A stretch of DNA of 5,416 nt from Natronomonas sp. (GTDB lineage Archaea; Halobacteriota; Halobacteria; Halobacteriales; Haloarculaceae). Where the stretch lies: positions 1 to 5,416 of the forward strand of contig SKKJ01000013.1 of the NCBI GenBank assembly GCA_007121575.1. The letters run 5' to 3'. This document shows, in pieces, positions 1-5,416 of this stretch. A program made the position numbers and the translations under genes. The notes under the pieces were generated by a model. That model was not told the origin of the DNA. It saw nothing but the letters and a program-made list of their open reading frames with translations, and made no database searches. Numbering within the stretch: the first letter of the stretch is position 1; each line of letters opens with the position of its first letter.

Positions 1-1284
1 GAAAAACAAGCGATCGAGTTCCGACTCAACGACTGCCGCCCGAAACTCCTGCTCTATCAGACCGAGTACGATGAGACCGTCGAGAGTCTAGATCTGGAAA
101 ACGACTGCGAATTCATACACGTCGGCGACGGTGACACGTCAGCAGCAGATTACGGATATACCGATCTCGTCAGCGCCCAGTCAAGCGACTTTGATGTGGT
201 TCGGACGAGTATCGACGACCCCTCGACGATGCAGTATACGTCCGGGACGACCGGACCGCCGAAAGGCGTTGTTATGACGCACAGAGCGCTGCCAACGCTG
301 TATCCGCACACGAAATACGCGATGGATGTCACCGAGGACGATCTCGTCTGGGGAGCCGCAGATCCCGGTTGGTCCTACGGGTTGTTCACGACCGGATTCG
401 CGCCGATGGCGCTCGGGGCGACGCGGTTGCTTCACGCCGGTCAGTTCGACGCCGAACATTGGGTGCGTATCCTCGACGAACATGACGTGACGATCCTCGG
501 TGCTGCACCCAGCGCATACCGTGGCATCATCGCGGCCGGAGACGATATCCTCGAAGGGCGTTCGTTCGAAAGCCTTCGCGTGTTGAGCAGTGCCGGAGAG
601 CCGCTGAATCCGGAAGTGTACAACTGGTTCGAGGACAATTTCGGCCTCGAGATCCACGACACCTACGGACTCACCGAAGCCGGGATGATCGTCAACAACA
701 ACGCGGGACTCGATATGGAGATCCAAGTCGGATCCATGGGTCGGCCCGCCCCCGGTTTCGAGATCGATCTACTCGATCCCGAAACGAGAGAGCCGGTCGC
801 TCCCGGCGAGATCGGCGAAGTCGTCGTCAAGCCGCGAACGTGGCTGTTGATGAAAGAGTACTGGGAGCTACCGGAGAAAACCGAATCGACGTTCTACGAC
901 GGATGGCTCCTCACCGACGATCTGGCGCGCAAAGACGAGGACGGCTATTTCTGGTATGAGGGCCGAAGCGACGACGTGATCATTTCGTCCGGATACCGGA
1001 TCGGACCGTTCGAGGTCGAAAGCAGCCTGATGGAACACCCGCTGGTCGCCGAAGCCGCCGTGATCGGCGTTCCGGACGAGACACGGGGCGAAGTCGTCAA
1101 GGCGTTCGTCGTCCCCGTCGAAACCCCGGACGATCCGGAAGCGGCGCTCGAAGAGATCCAACTCCACGTCAAAGAACAGCTCGCGAGACACGCGTACCCC
1201 CGAGAGATAGAGTTCTTAGACGAACTGCCGACGACGGCGACCGGGAAAATCCAACGATATCGGCTCGAGGAACAGGAGGGATAA
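1..1284 (+). CDS. AMP-forming acyl-CoA synthetase, medium-chain (MACS/ACSM)-like, 5' partial
   Basis: The reading frame is open from base 1 to TAA at 1282-1284, giving 427 residues. The family is usually about 530-560 residues, so roughly 100-130 N-terminal residues lie outside the window. The enzyme should activate a carboxylic acid with ATP to an acyl-adenylate and transfer it to CoA in the cytoplasm. Visible motifs of the ANL superfamily, numbered from the window edge: the phosphate-binding loop YTSGTTGPPKG (79-89); a GWSYGLF/ALGAT acid-pocket region (about 123-141); YGLTEAG (222-228); the ATP-ribose aspartate in LLTDDL (about D306); the hinge GRSDDVI (321-327); GYRIGPFEVE (331-340); and the catalytic lysine K416 in TATGKIQR. 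The W-x3-DPGWSYG and GYRIGP motifs favour the medium-chain/benzoate-type branch over acetyl-CoA synthetase, but the substrate cannot be told. It converges on the hydrolase gene with only 2 nt between stops. All catalytic motifs in view are intact. Confidence 0.93.
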   Translation, partial: EKQAIEFRLNDCRPKLLLYQTEYDETVESLDLENDCEFIHVGDGDTSAADYGYTDLVSAQSSDFDVVRTSIDDPSTMQYTSGTTGPPKGVVMTHRALPTLYPHTKYAMDVTEDDLVWGAADPGWSYGLFTTGFAPMALGATRLLHAGQFDAEHWVRILDEHDVTILGAAPSAYRGIIAAGDDILEGRSFESLRVLSSAGEPLNPEVYNWFEDNFGLEIHDTYGLTEAGMIVNNNAGLDMEIQVGSMGRPAPGFEIDLLDPETREPVAPGEIGEVVVKPRTWLLMKEYWELPEKTESTFYDGWLLTDDLARKDEDGYFWYEGRSDDVIISSGYRIGPFEVESSLMEHPLVAEAAVIGVPDETRGEVVKAFVVPVETPDDPEAALEEIQLHVKEQLARHAYPREIEFLDELPTTATGKIQRYRLEEQEG

Positions 1285-1286
1285 GT

Positions 1287-2135
1287 TCACACCGAGTCAG
1301 TGGACAACGTCGCCTCGGTATCGACACCGTAGACGCTCGCTGGCGTTTCGACGTGAGCCCGGTACAACGCGTCTTCGTATCCGGATTCGGCGAGCCACTG
1401 TGTCCGTTTCGGAACCGTCTTCGGACCGAGAACCGCGCCCGGACGATCCGGGTCGTCGATGAAGTCAGTCTCCATAAAGAAGGGCCAATCGCCCTCACAG
1501 GCGCGTTCGAGCTCGTCTTTGTGTGAAATCACGCTCGGAATCAGGCCCTCGACATATCCGCCGGAGTAGTGTTTCACGACGCGATCGCGGGCGAGCCCTT
1601 CGGCTTCGGCCCATTCGGCGACCGGTTCGAACGCTTCGCCGCCCTCGGCGTGAAGTTGGACGGCACAGCCGACTTCGGCCGCGCGGGCGAACGCGTGACG
1701 CATCACGTCGTTGGAGGCATCCCAGACCGCGTCCTCGACCTCGTAATGTGGGCGGCCGGATTTGATCGCGAGCGCGGGGCCTTCAGCGACGTACTCGGCG
1801 GCGACGTCGATCCCGACTTTCATCAACTCAGCGGCTTCGCTTGGTTCGTAGCCGCGCGTTATGAGCTGTGAAATCAGCGCCGGGTGAACACCGAGAACCG
1901 GCCACGCGCGCCCCCGCAATCGTTCGTCGGCTTTTTCGGTCACCTCGACGGTGAGATCGAACGTTTCCCGAAAGCCGTCCTCACCTTCGACGTCGCCGAC
2001 GAGGTGCCACGATGGTTTGTTGAGAACGTTCAGGTGCGTTCCGCCCGCGCGAGCGAACGCCTCGGCCGCTTCGACGCCGCGCCCATTGATCGGGTCGAGA
2101 TGGAGATGGTTGTCCAACACCGGGCCGTCGTACAT
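1287..2135 (-). CDS. TatD-like TIM-barrel metal-dependent hydrolase (archaeal COG1099 type)
   Basis: A complete 282-residue protein with ATG at 2135-2133 and stop TGA at 1289-1287. It has the ordered metal-ligand pattern of the amidohydrolase/TatD barrel: HLH (H10, H12) after the first strand in VLDNHLHLDP; LGVHPA (H84); K125 in ALAIKSGRPHY; H162 in QLHAEGG; H189 in VKHYSGG; and D224 in METDFIDDP. A C-terminal helix with ETPASVYG resembles the conserved TatD family ending. TatD proteins are metal-dependent DNases or 3'-5' exonucleases, but this archaeal branch has no assigned substrate known to me. At the position where TatD has a bridging glutamate this protein has lysine, which could be carbamylated as in phosphotriesterase-type members. 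It is cytoplasmic, with no signal peptide. It is the third gene of the minus-strand run, 57 nt after the exchanger. No clear Shine-Dalgarno sequence or TATA box of its own is seen, so it is probably cotranscribed. Confidence 0.88.
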   Translation of the reverse strand: MYDGPVLDNHLHLDPINGRGVEAAEAFARAGGTHLNVLNKPSWHLVGDVEGEDGFRETFDLTVEVTEKADERLRGRAWPVLGVHPALISQLITRGYEPSEAAELMKVGIDVAAEYVAEGPALAIKSGRPHYEVEDAVWDASNDVMRHAFARAAEVGCAVQLHAEGGEAFEPVAEWAEAEGLARDRVVKHYSGGYVEGLIPSVISHKDELERACEGDWPFFMETDFIDDPDRPGAVLGPKTVPKRTQWLAESGYEDALYRAHVETPASVYGVDTEATLSTDSV

Positions 2136-2153
2136 GTTCGTCGGTTCGATCGC

Positions 2154-2172
2154 CGGTGTGAAAACGACACCG
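2154..2172. repeat. Short inverted repeat in the exchanger-hydrolase gap
   Basis: CGGTGT (2154-2159) and ACACCG (2167-2172) form a perfect 6-bp stem around a 7-base loop. It lies inside the 57-nt gap between the exchanger stop and the hydrolase start, 19 nt upstream of the hydrolase ATG. It could be a protein-binding palindrome, an RNA processing hairpin or chance. No U-tract follows it on the minus strand, so a terminator role is not supported. Confidence 0.3.
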
Positions 2173-2192
2173 CTCTCCGATCGAGAAGACGG

Positions 2193-3203
2193 CTACACCA
2201 GGTCGACGACGCCGACGCTTTCGAGCAGTAACCACCCGACGAAGATGCAGTATAAGATGAGCATCGCCATGGCTTCTCGATCGGTGATCTCCATACCGGT
2301 CCGGGCGAATCCGAAGAGAACGATCGTCGCGACGACTAAAAACGCCATCATCGGTACGGCGGCGACGAACGAAACCGGCGTCGCACCGGCGAGAATCACG
2401 CCGGCTGGAATCGCAACCAACAGATCGAAGACGTTGCTTCCGAGCACGTTACCGAGTGAAACGGCTGGTTCGTCGATGCGGGCCGCCGCGACGCTGATCA
2501 GCGCATCCGGTAAGCTCGTCGCCGCCGCGACGACCGTCAGTCCCCACAGGAACGAGGGCGTTCCGAACGTCTCTCCGAGTCCGATCGCCGAGTACACGAG
2601 CGCTTCAACGCCGACGATGATGAGGGCGACACCACCGATGAGGACGCCCCATTCGATGAGCAATGGCCGCTGATCCAACGAGACGCTCCTCGTGTCGGCA
2701 TCGCTCACGTCGAGGTACTGAACAAAGACGTACAACCCGTACAGTAACAACAGCGACACTGCGAGCGGTCGGGTGATCGTACCCTCCAGCTCGGTGTCTC
2801 CGGTCGGATAATAGATGACGGCGAGGGCAAAGATCAAAAACAGCGCGGCGACAGACAGCATGTAAAACTGCGCTTCTTTATATACCACATCCCGACCGGT
2901 ATCGAGCGTCCCATCCGATAGCAGCGCCGAAAGAGCGGGGATAACTAGGATATTGAAGACGGCCGATCCGACGATAACGCCGACACCGAGTTCGAATTCA
3001 CCGTATCGAACCGTTGCGATGATCGTACTCGCGAGTTCGGGGGCCGAGGAGCCGACCGCGGCAAGGATCGCCCCCTGTATCAGCCGCGGAAGGCCGTAAT
3101 GTCGCGCTAATCGAGCCGATGCGCGTTCAAGTGCGGACGAACCGGCCCATACGATAGCGGTGCCAACGAGACCGACCAACAGAAGAAATCCGATCCCGTT
3201 CAT
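2193..3203 (-). CDS. Cation/Ca2+ exchanger (CaCA family), NCKX-like signature
   Basis: A 336-residue integral membrane protein with about ten hydrophobic segments (roughly 2-20, 40-65, 72-95, 111-131, 145-163, 182-205, 216-241, 248-272, 277-299, 310-330). This matches the ten-helix fold of archaeal Na+/Ca2+ exchangers. Both alpha repeats are clear: alpha-1 GSSAPE (E56) then GSAVFN (79-84), and alpha-2 TSLPD (D233) then GSNVFD (255-260). E56 and D233 correspond to the central Ca2+-coordinating acids. It most likely exports Ca2+ (or a related cation) against Na+ across the cytoplasmic membrane. D233 plus D260 is the pattern of K+-dependent exchangers rather than the Glu/Asn common in prokaryotic members. 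The start at 3203 is chosen because it falls 1 nt after the stop of the NYN gene and places the first helix at the N terminus. An in-frame ATG at 3260 would add 19 polar residues overlapping that gene. Stop is TAG at 2195-2193. Ion specificity is inferred. Confidence 0.93.
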   Translation of the reverse strand: MNGIGFLLLVGLVGTAIVWAGSSALERASARLARHYGLPRLIQGAILAAVGSSAPELASTIIATVRYGEFELGVGVIVGSAVFNILVIPALSALLSDGTLDTGRDVVYKEAQFYMLSVAALFLIFALAVIYYPTGDTELEGTITRPLAVSLLLLYGLYVFVQYLDVSDADTRSVSLDQRPLLIEWGVLIGGVALIIVGVEALVYSAIGLGETFGTPSFLWGLTVVAAATSLPDALISVAAARIDEPAVSLGNVLGSNVFDLLVAIPAGVILAGATPVSFVAAVPMMAFLVVATIVLFGFARTGMEITDREAMAMLILYCIFVGWLLLESVGVVDLV

Positions 3204-3207
3204 GCTA
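3201..3207 (-). promoter_or_regulatory. Stop-start junction, probable translational coupling
   Basis: On the minus strand the NYN gene stop TAG (3207-3205) is followed by one base and then the exchanger ATG (3203-3201). No strong Shine-Dalgarno sequence precedes the ATG (only GGA within CTGGAATAG). Terminating ribosomes could therefore reinitiate directly, tying exchanger synthesis to that of the small NYN protein. Confidence 0.6.
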
Positions 3208-3645
3208 TTCCAGCGTGATTTCGTGGTGGGCGGCGTTTCGGAGGGCGTCCGATCGACCATGTGTACCCGGAGCGACCGCGACCGTCCTGAGCCCGTGTCT
3301 TGCAGCGATCTCTAGGACCGGCTTGAAATCGGTGTCGCGGGAGACGACGACGACCGTGTCGATCTGTTCGGCAACGGCGGCCTCGACGGCTTCGACAGCG
3401 AGTTTGAAATCGACATCCCCACTGGTCGTAACGACCTCGAATCCGCGGGCTTCGGCGGCTTGGATTAAGCCGCTGCCGGCCTTCTCGTCCACATAGACGC
3501 GCGCGATCGCGACCGTCCCCTCAGCGCGGGCGAGAGATCGGAGTTCGTCAAGGTCGACATCGAACTCCGGGCGAAAGACATTCGGGCCATCGACGAAGAT
3601 ACCGACCCGCGTCCCACGACTGGAGAGTCGATCGAGCAGTCCCAT
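3205..3645 (-). CDS. NYN-domain protein (LabA/DUF88-like, PIN-like fold), putative RNase
   Basis: A 146-residue protein that is essentially a single NYN domain. The conserved acidic pocket of this PIN-like nuclease fold is present: D19 with N22 in IFVDGPNV; D79 in GDVDFKLAVEA with E85 where many family members have Asp; and S102, D104 and D106 in SRDTDF. The proteins are thought to be metal-dependent RNases, and archaeal homologues form a widespread uncharacterised group. Start ATG at 3645 is preferred: homology begins at residue 14, the frame further upstream (to 4104) lies antisense to gcvT and looks unlike protein, and the AT-rich promoter element sits 29 nt upstream. A GGAG at 3656-3653 lies 7 nt before the ATG, but would be at or upstream of the transcript start if that promoter is used. 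It is the first gene of the minus-strand run and is divergent from gcvT. Activity is inferred only from motifs. Confidence 0.88.
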   Translation of the reverse strand: MGLLDRLSSRGTRVGIFVDGPNVFRPEFDVDLDELRSLARAEGTVAIARVYVDEKAGSGLIQAAEARGFEVVTTSGDVDFKLAVEAVEAAVAEQIDTVVVVSRDTDFKPVLEIAARHGLRTVAVAPGTHGRSDALRNAAHHEITLE

Positions 3646-3665
3646 ACGTCGTCTCCGATCCCCCT

Positions 3666-3683
3666 CGACAAATAAATACTTAC
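3666..3683. promoter_or_regulatory. Shared bidirectional TATA-like promoter element
   Basis: The AT run AAATAAATA (3670-3678) is the only AT-rich stretch in the 60-bp divergent gap between the NYN gene (start 3645) and gcvT (start 3706). Its centre is about 29-32 nt from both start codons, the spacing expected for a haloarchaeal TATA box driving leaderless mRNA. It reads as AAATAAATAC toward gcvT and as GTATTTATTT toward the NYN gene. The two genes therefore probably share one TBP-binding region, or use overlapping boxes that compete. Confidence 0.6.
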
Positions 3684-3705
3684 TCCGGGAGCACCGAGAT
3701 TCGCC

Positions 3706-4791
3706 ATGTCGCTTCGAACGCCACCGCTCGGTGCCGAACACGCTGCTGCGGACGCGAAAATGACCGATTTCGGCGGCTGGGAGATGCCCGTCGAGTTCGA
3801 TTCGATTCGGACGGAACACGAAGCGGTTCGTGAAACCGTCGGGAAGTTCGACGTCTCGCATATGGGTGAGATCGAGGTTTCCGGGCCGGACGCAACGGAG
3901 TTGATGAACCGGCTGACGACGAACAACGTCGCCGAACTCGATACCGGGGACGCGCAGTATTCGACGATCACCGATGAGGACGGCGTGATGATCGACGACA
4001 CCGTCGTCTATCGGCTTCCGACCGAAGGGATCGGGACCGGAGAGTATCTCTTTATTCCGAATGCCGGTCACGACGCCGAGATGTATGACCGATGGATTGA
4101 CCACGCCGACATGTGGGGCCTGGACGTCACTGTCGAAAATACGACGGAGACCTACGGAATGATCGCCGTGCAGGGGCCAAACGCGATCGAGTTACTGGAG
4201 GGGCTGTGCGACTCGCCGAGCGACGTGTCGCGGTTCACTATCGAGCCTCGATCGATCGACGGTGTCGAATGTCTTCTCGCTCGAACGGGCTACACCGGCG
4301 AAGACGGCGTCGAACTCCTCTTCGACGCGGAGCAGTCCGAAACGGTTTGGTCGGCACTCGAGTGTCAACCCTGCGGACTCGGTGCGAGAGACACGCTTCG
4401 GTTGGAAGCCGGATTCTTGCTTTCGGGGCAGGATTTCAACGCCGAGACGAACCCACGAAACCCCTACGAGGCAGGGATCGGGTTCACGGTCGATCTCGAT
4501 ACAGAGTTCGTTGGACGAGACGCGCTCGCAGGCGTCTCTGAACGCGGTCCCGAGGAGATTCTCGTCGGATTCCGGCTCGAAGAGCGCGGTATCGCCCGCC
4601 ACGGATACGAGATCGTCGCCGACGGAGAGTCAGTCGGAACGGTCACGAGCGGGACGATGAGCCCGACGCTCGGCGCCGCGATCGGACTCGGATACGTTCC
4701 GGTATCGCTGGCAGAGCCCGGGACCGAACTCGGAATCGTCGTCCGCGGCGAGCCGAAAGCCGCCGTCGTCGAGGAACTACCGTTTTATTGA
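3706..4791 (+). CDS. gcvT: Aminomethyltransferase, glycine cleavage system T-protein
   Basis: A complete 361-residue protein, the normal GcvT length. It takes the aminomethyl group carried on lipoyl-GcvH and, with tetrahydrofolate, makes 5,10-methylene-THF and ammonia in the cytoplasm. Visible signatures: an N-terminal FGGWEMPVEF (22-31); FDVSHMGEIEV (48-58); GVMIDDTVVY (93-102), which holds the catalytic aspartate (D97 or D98, equivalent to Asp101 of studied T-proteins); QGPNA (156-160); RTGYTGEDGVE (193-203); and GLGARDTLRLEAG (224-236), with R228 in the folate-binding arginine region. The C-terminal barrel domain ends with GTVTSGTMSPTLG (311-323) and GLGYV (327-331). ATG at 3706 is chosen because it starts the conserved N terminus and sits about 30 nt downstream of a TATA-like element, consistent with a leaderless transcript. 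Stop is TGA at 4789-4791. gcvH and gcvP do not follow; the next gene is convergent, so this copy is monocistronic here. Confidence 0.96.
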   Translation: MSLRTPPLGAEHAAADAKMTDFGGWEMPVEFDSIRTEHEAVRETVGKFDVSHMGEIEVSGPDATELMNRLTTNNVAELDTGDAQYSTITDEDGVMIDDTVVYRLPTEGIGTGEYLFIPNAGHDAEMYDRWIDHADMWGLDVTVENTTETYGMIAVQGPNAIELLEGLCDSPSDVSRFTIEPRSIDGVECLLARTGYTGEDGVELLFDAEQSETVWSALECQPCGLGARDTLRLEAGFLLSGQDFNAETNPRNPYEAGIGFTVDLDTEFVGRDALAGVSERGPEEILVGFRLEERGIARHGYEIVADGESVGTVTSGTMSPTLGAAIGLGYVPVSLAEPGTELGIVVRGEPKAAVVEELPFY

Positions 4792-4820
4792 GTTTCGGGG
4801 ATGGACCGACGCTCTGTTGC

Positions 4821-5315
4821 TCAGTCAGTAGGCATCGCGTATGTGAGTGCGACGACGAGACCGAAGAGCATGTGACCCACAAGGGACACCGCTGCGATCT
4901 CGGCAGTGATCGTCGGCACATCTATGACGTCGGTCGCCCCGATGACACCGAATTGGAAGGGTAACAGAAACATCGCGACCAGAACGGTCAGGACGATCCC
5001 GAAACCGATTCCGAGCCCTGCTGCGCTCCGTACGGAATGTGCGTACTGAAAGAACGGCTCATAGTGGGAAACGATGACGTAGATGAGCCCCAAGAGCGCC
5101 CCGTGAAACAGATGTATCCCCCATGCAGCCACGGGGAGCGGTCCCTCGAGACCGTATACCCCGGGAACAGCTATCGCGACGGCAAAGTCGGTCGCCGCAA
5201 ACTGAATGAAGATGCCAAACAAGAGCGCCCCGAGGACGCCCCCGACCGCACCGATCGCGAACTGTTCGAAAGTCAACTCATAATCGAGCTCGCCGGCTTC
5301 CGTTTCGGCGGACAT
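4821..5315 (-). CDS. Small four-helix membrane protein with internal two-fold repeat, function unknown
   Basis: A 164-residue protein with a short acidic N-terminal tail (1-18) and four hydrophobic segments (about 20-42, 62-84, 97-119, 139-161). The second half repeats the first with a constant offset of 80 residues: glycines G22/G102 and G26/G106 in helices 1 and 3, and the pattern H-x3-G-x3-(G/A)-L-x-Y in helices 2 (H68 to Y79) and 4 (H148 to Y159). This looks like a duplicated two-helix unit. It resembles poorly described small haloarchaeal membrane proteins (possibly the DUF6789 group, from memory and unverified). The start at 5315 is chosen because it lies 29 nt downstream of a TATA-like element. 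An in-frame ATG at 5354 would add 13 residues and run through that promoter. The stop TGA at 4823-4821 is 29 nt from the gcvT stop, convergent. No biochemical role can be assigned. Confidence 0.82.
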   Translation of the reverse strand: MSAETEAGELDYELTFEQFAIGAVGGVLGALLFGIFIQFAATDFAVAIAVPGVYGLEGPLPVAAWGIHLFHGALLGLIYVIVSHYEPFFQYAHSVRSAAGLGIGFGIVLTVLVAMFLLPFQFGVIGATDVIDVPTITAEIAAVSLVGHMLFGLVVALTYAMPTD

Positions 5316-5339
5316 AGGTAGTGTGATCGAGACGATTGT

Positions 5340-5348
5340 CTTTACTAT
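5340..5348 (-). promoter_or_regulatory. TATA-like element of the four-helix membrane protein gene
   Basis: On the minus strand ATAGTAAAG (5348-5340) is centred 29 nt upstream of the ATG at 5315. No Shine-Dalgarno sequence lies in the 25 nt before the start (TCGATCACACTACCT precedes it). The spacing fits a leaderless haloarchaeal transcript. Confidence 0.45.
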
Positions 5349-5357
5349 CCGCACCGT

Positions 5358-5416
5358 ATGTCTGATAAGTTACGACAATCGGATATGTTGGCAGTAGGTA
5401 TCTGGACATTTGGACA
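5358..5416 (+). CDS. Possible start of a divergent gene, 3' partial
   Basis: An ATG at 5358 opens a frame that stays free of stops to the window edge (19 full codons; begins MSDKLRQSDM, then a hydrophobic LAVGIWTFG). A polar tip followed by a hydrophobic stretch would suit a membrane protein starting here, divergent from the four-helix gene with 42 nt between starts. However, 59 bases are too few for a coding call. No TATA-like element lies at the right distance upstream on the plus strand, and the region may simply be intergenic. Confidence 0.3.
   Translation, partial: MSDKLRQSDMLAVGIWTFG

Noticed and set aside
181..726. Long open frame on the minus strand opposite the synthetase (181 codons)
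   Set aside because: It is wholly antisense to a gene with clear catalytic motifs. The translation is Arg/His/Gly-rich with no recognisable domain, typical of shadow frames in GC-rich haloarchaeal DNA.
1951..2673. 240-codon open frame on the plus strand across the hydrolase and exchanger genes
   Set aside because: It is antisense to two well supported genes, its composition is low-complexity (Ser/Thr/Ala/Arg) and it has no domain or promoter. It is best explained as a shadow frame.
2877..2884. TTTATATA, a strong TATA-like match inside the exchanger gene, 20 nt before an in-frame ATG (2861, residue 115)
   Set aside because: The bases encode a normal Val-Tyr-Lys segment between helices, and the spacing is short for a leaderless start. 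A product from residue 115 would lack alpha-1. Probably chance, though mapped transcript starts could reopen it.
3204..3260. Longer exchanger start at 3260
   Set aside because: It would add 19 polar residues ahead of the first helix and overlap the NYN gene by 56 nt. The ATG at 3203 fits the stop-start junction and usual topology.
3646..4104. N-terminal extension of the NYN protein antisense to gcvT
   Set aside because: The added residues are basic and non-conserved in look, and the region encodes GcvT on the other strand. The promoter element and domain start both favour ATG at 3645.
4781..4800. TTTTATT run at the end of gcvT as a possible terminator
   Set aside because: The T run is only four bases, lies within the last codons and has no hairpin. 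This is too weak to call.
5316..5354. Longer start (5354) for the four-helix membrane protein
   Set aside because: It would place the TATA-like element at 5340-5348 inside the coding region. The ATG at 5315 has the right spacing for a leaderless message.
5403..5416. Direct repeat GGACA-TTT-GGACA at the right edge
   Set aside because: Two 5-base copies at the window end are not enough to infer a regulatory or mobile element.

Overview
The window looks like haloarchaeal chromosome (class Halobacteria). The genes are GC-rich and use codons such as TCG, GAC, GAG and CGA heavily. The predicted soluble proteins are strongly acidic. Starts mostly lack Shine-Dalgarno sequences and instead have an AT-rich TATA-like element about 30 nt upstream, as expected for leaderless transcripts. 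The genus cannot be fixed from sequence alone.

Layout: (1) 1-1284, plus strand: C-terminal three quarters of an AMP-forming acyl-CoA synthetase cut by the left window edge. (2) 1287-3645, minus strand: a three-gene run read right to left, consisting of a small NYN-domain putative RNase, a ten-helix cation/Ca2+ exchanger and a TatD-like TIM-barrel metal hydrolase. The first two genes are separated by 1 nt. The hydrolase ends 2 nt from the convergent synthetase. (3) 3646-3705: a 60-bp divergent intergenic region with a single AT-rich element at its centre, likely serving both directions. (4) 3706-4791, plus strand: gcvT, the aminomethyltransferase (T-protein) of the glycine cleavage system. It stands alone here without gcvH or gcvP. 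(5) 4821-5315, minus strand: a small four-helix membrane protein convergent with gcvT, followed by its upstream region and a possible gene start at the right edge.

Most of the window is housekeeping: acyl activation, one-carbon metabolism and ion transport. No CRISPR array, tRNA, rRNA, insertion sequence or phage gene was seen. The most interesting points are: the exchanger carries the residue signature of eukaryotic K+-dependent Na+/Ca2+ exchangers (NCKX); the four-helix protein is a gap-free two-fold repeat of period 80 residues with a repeated membrane His/Gly/Tyr pattern; the hydrolase has a lysine where TatD nucleases carry a metal-bridging glutamate; and two predicted metal-dependent hydrolases flank a Ca2+ exchanger in one apparent operon.
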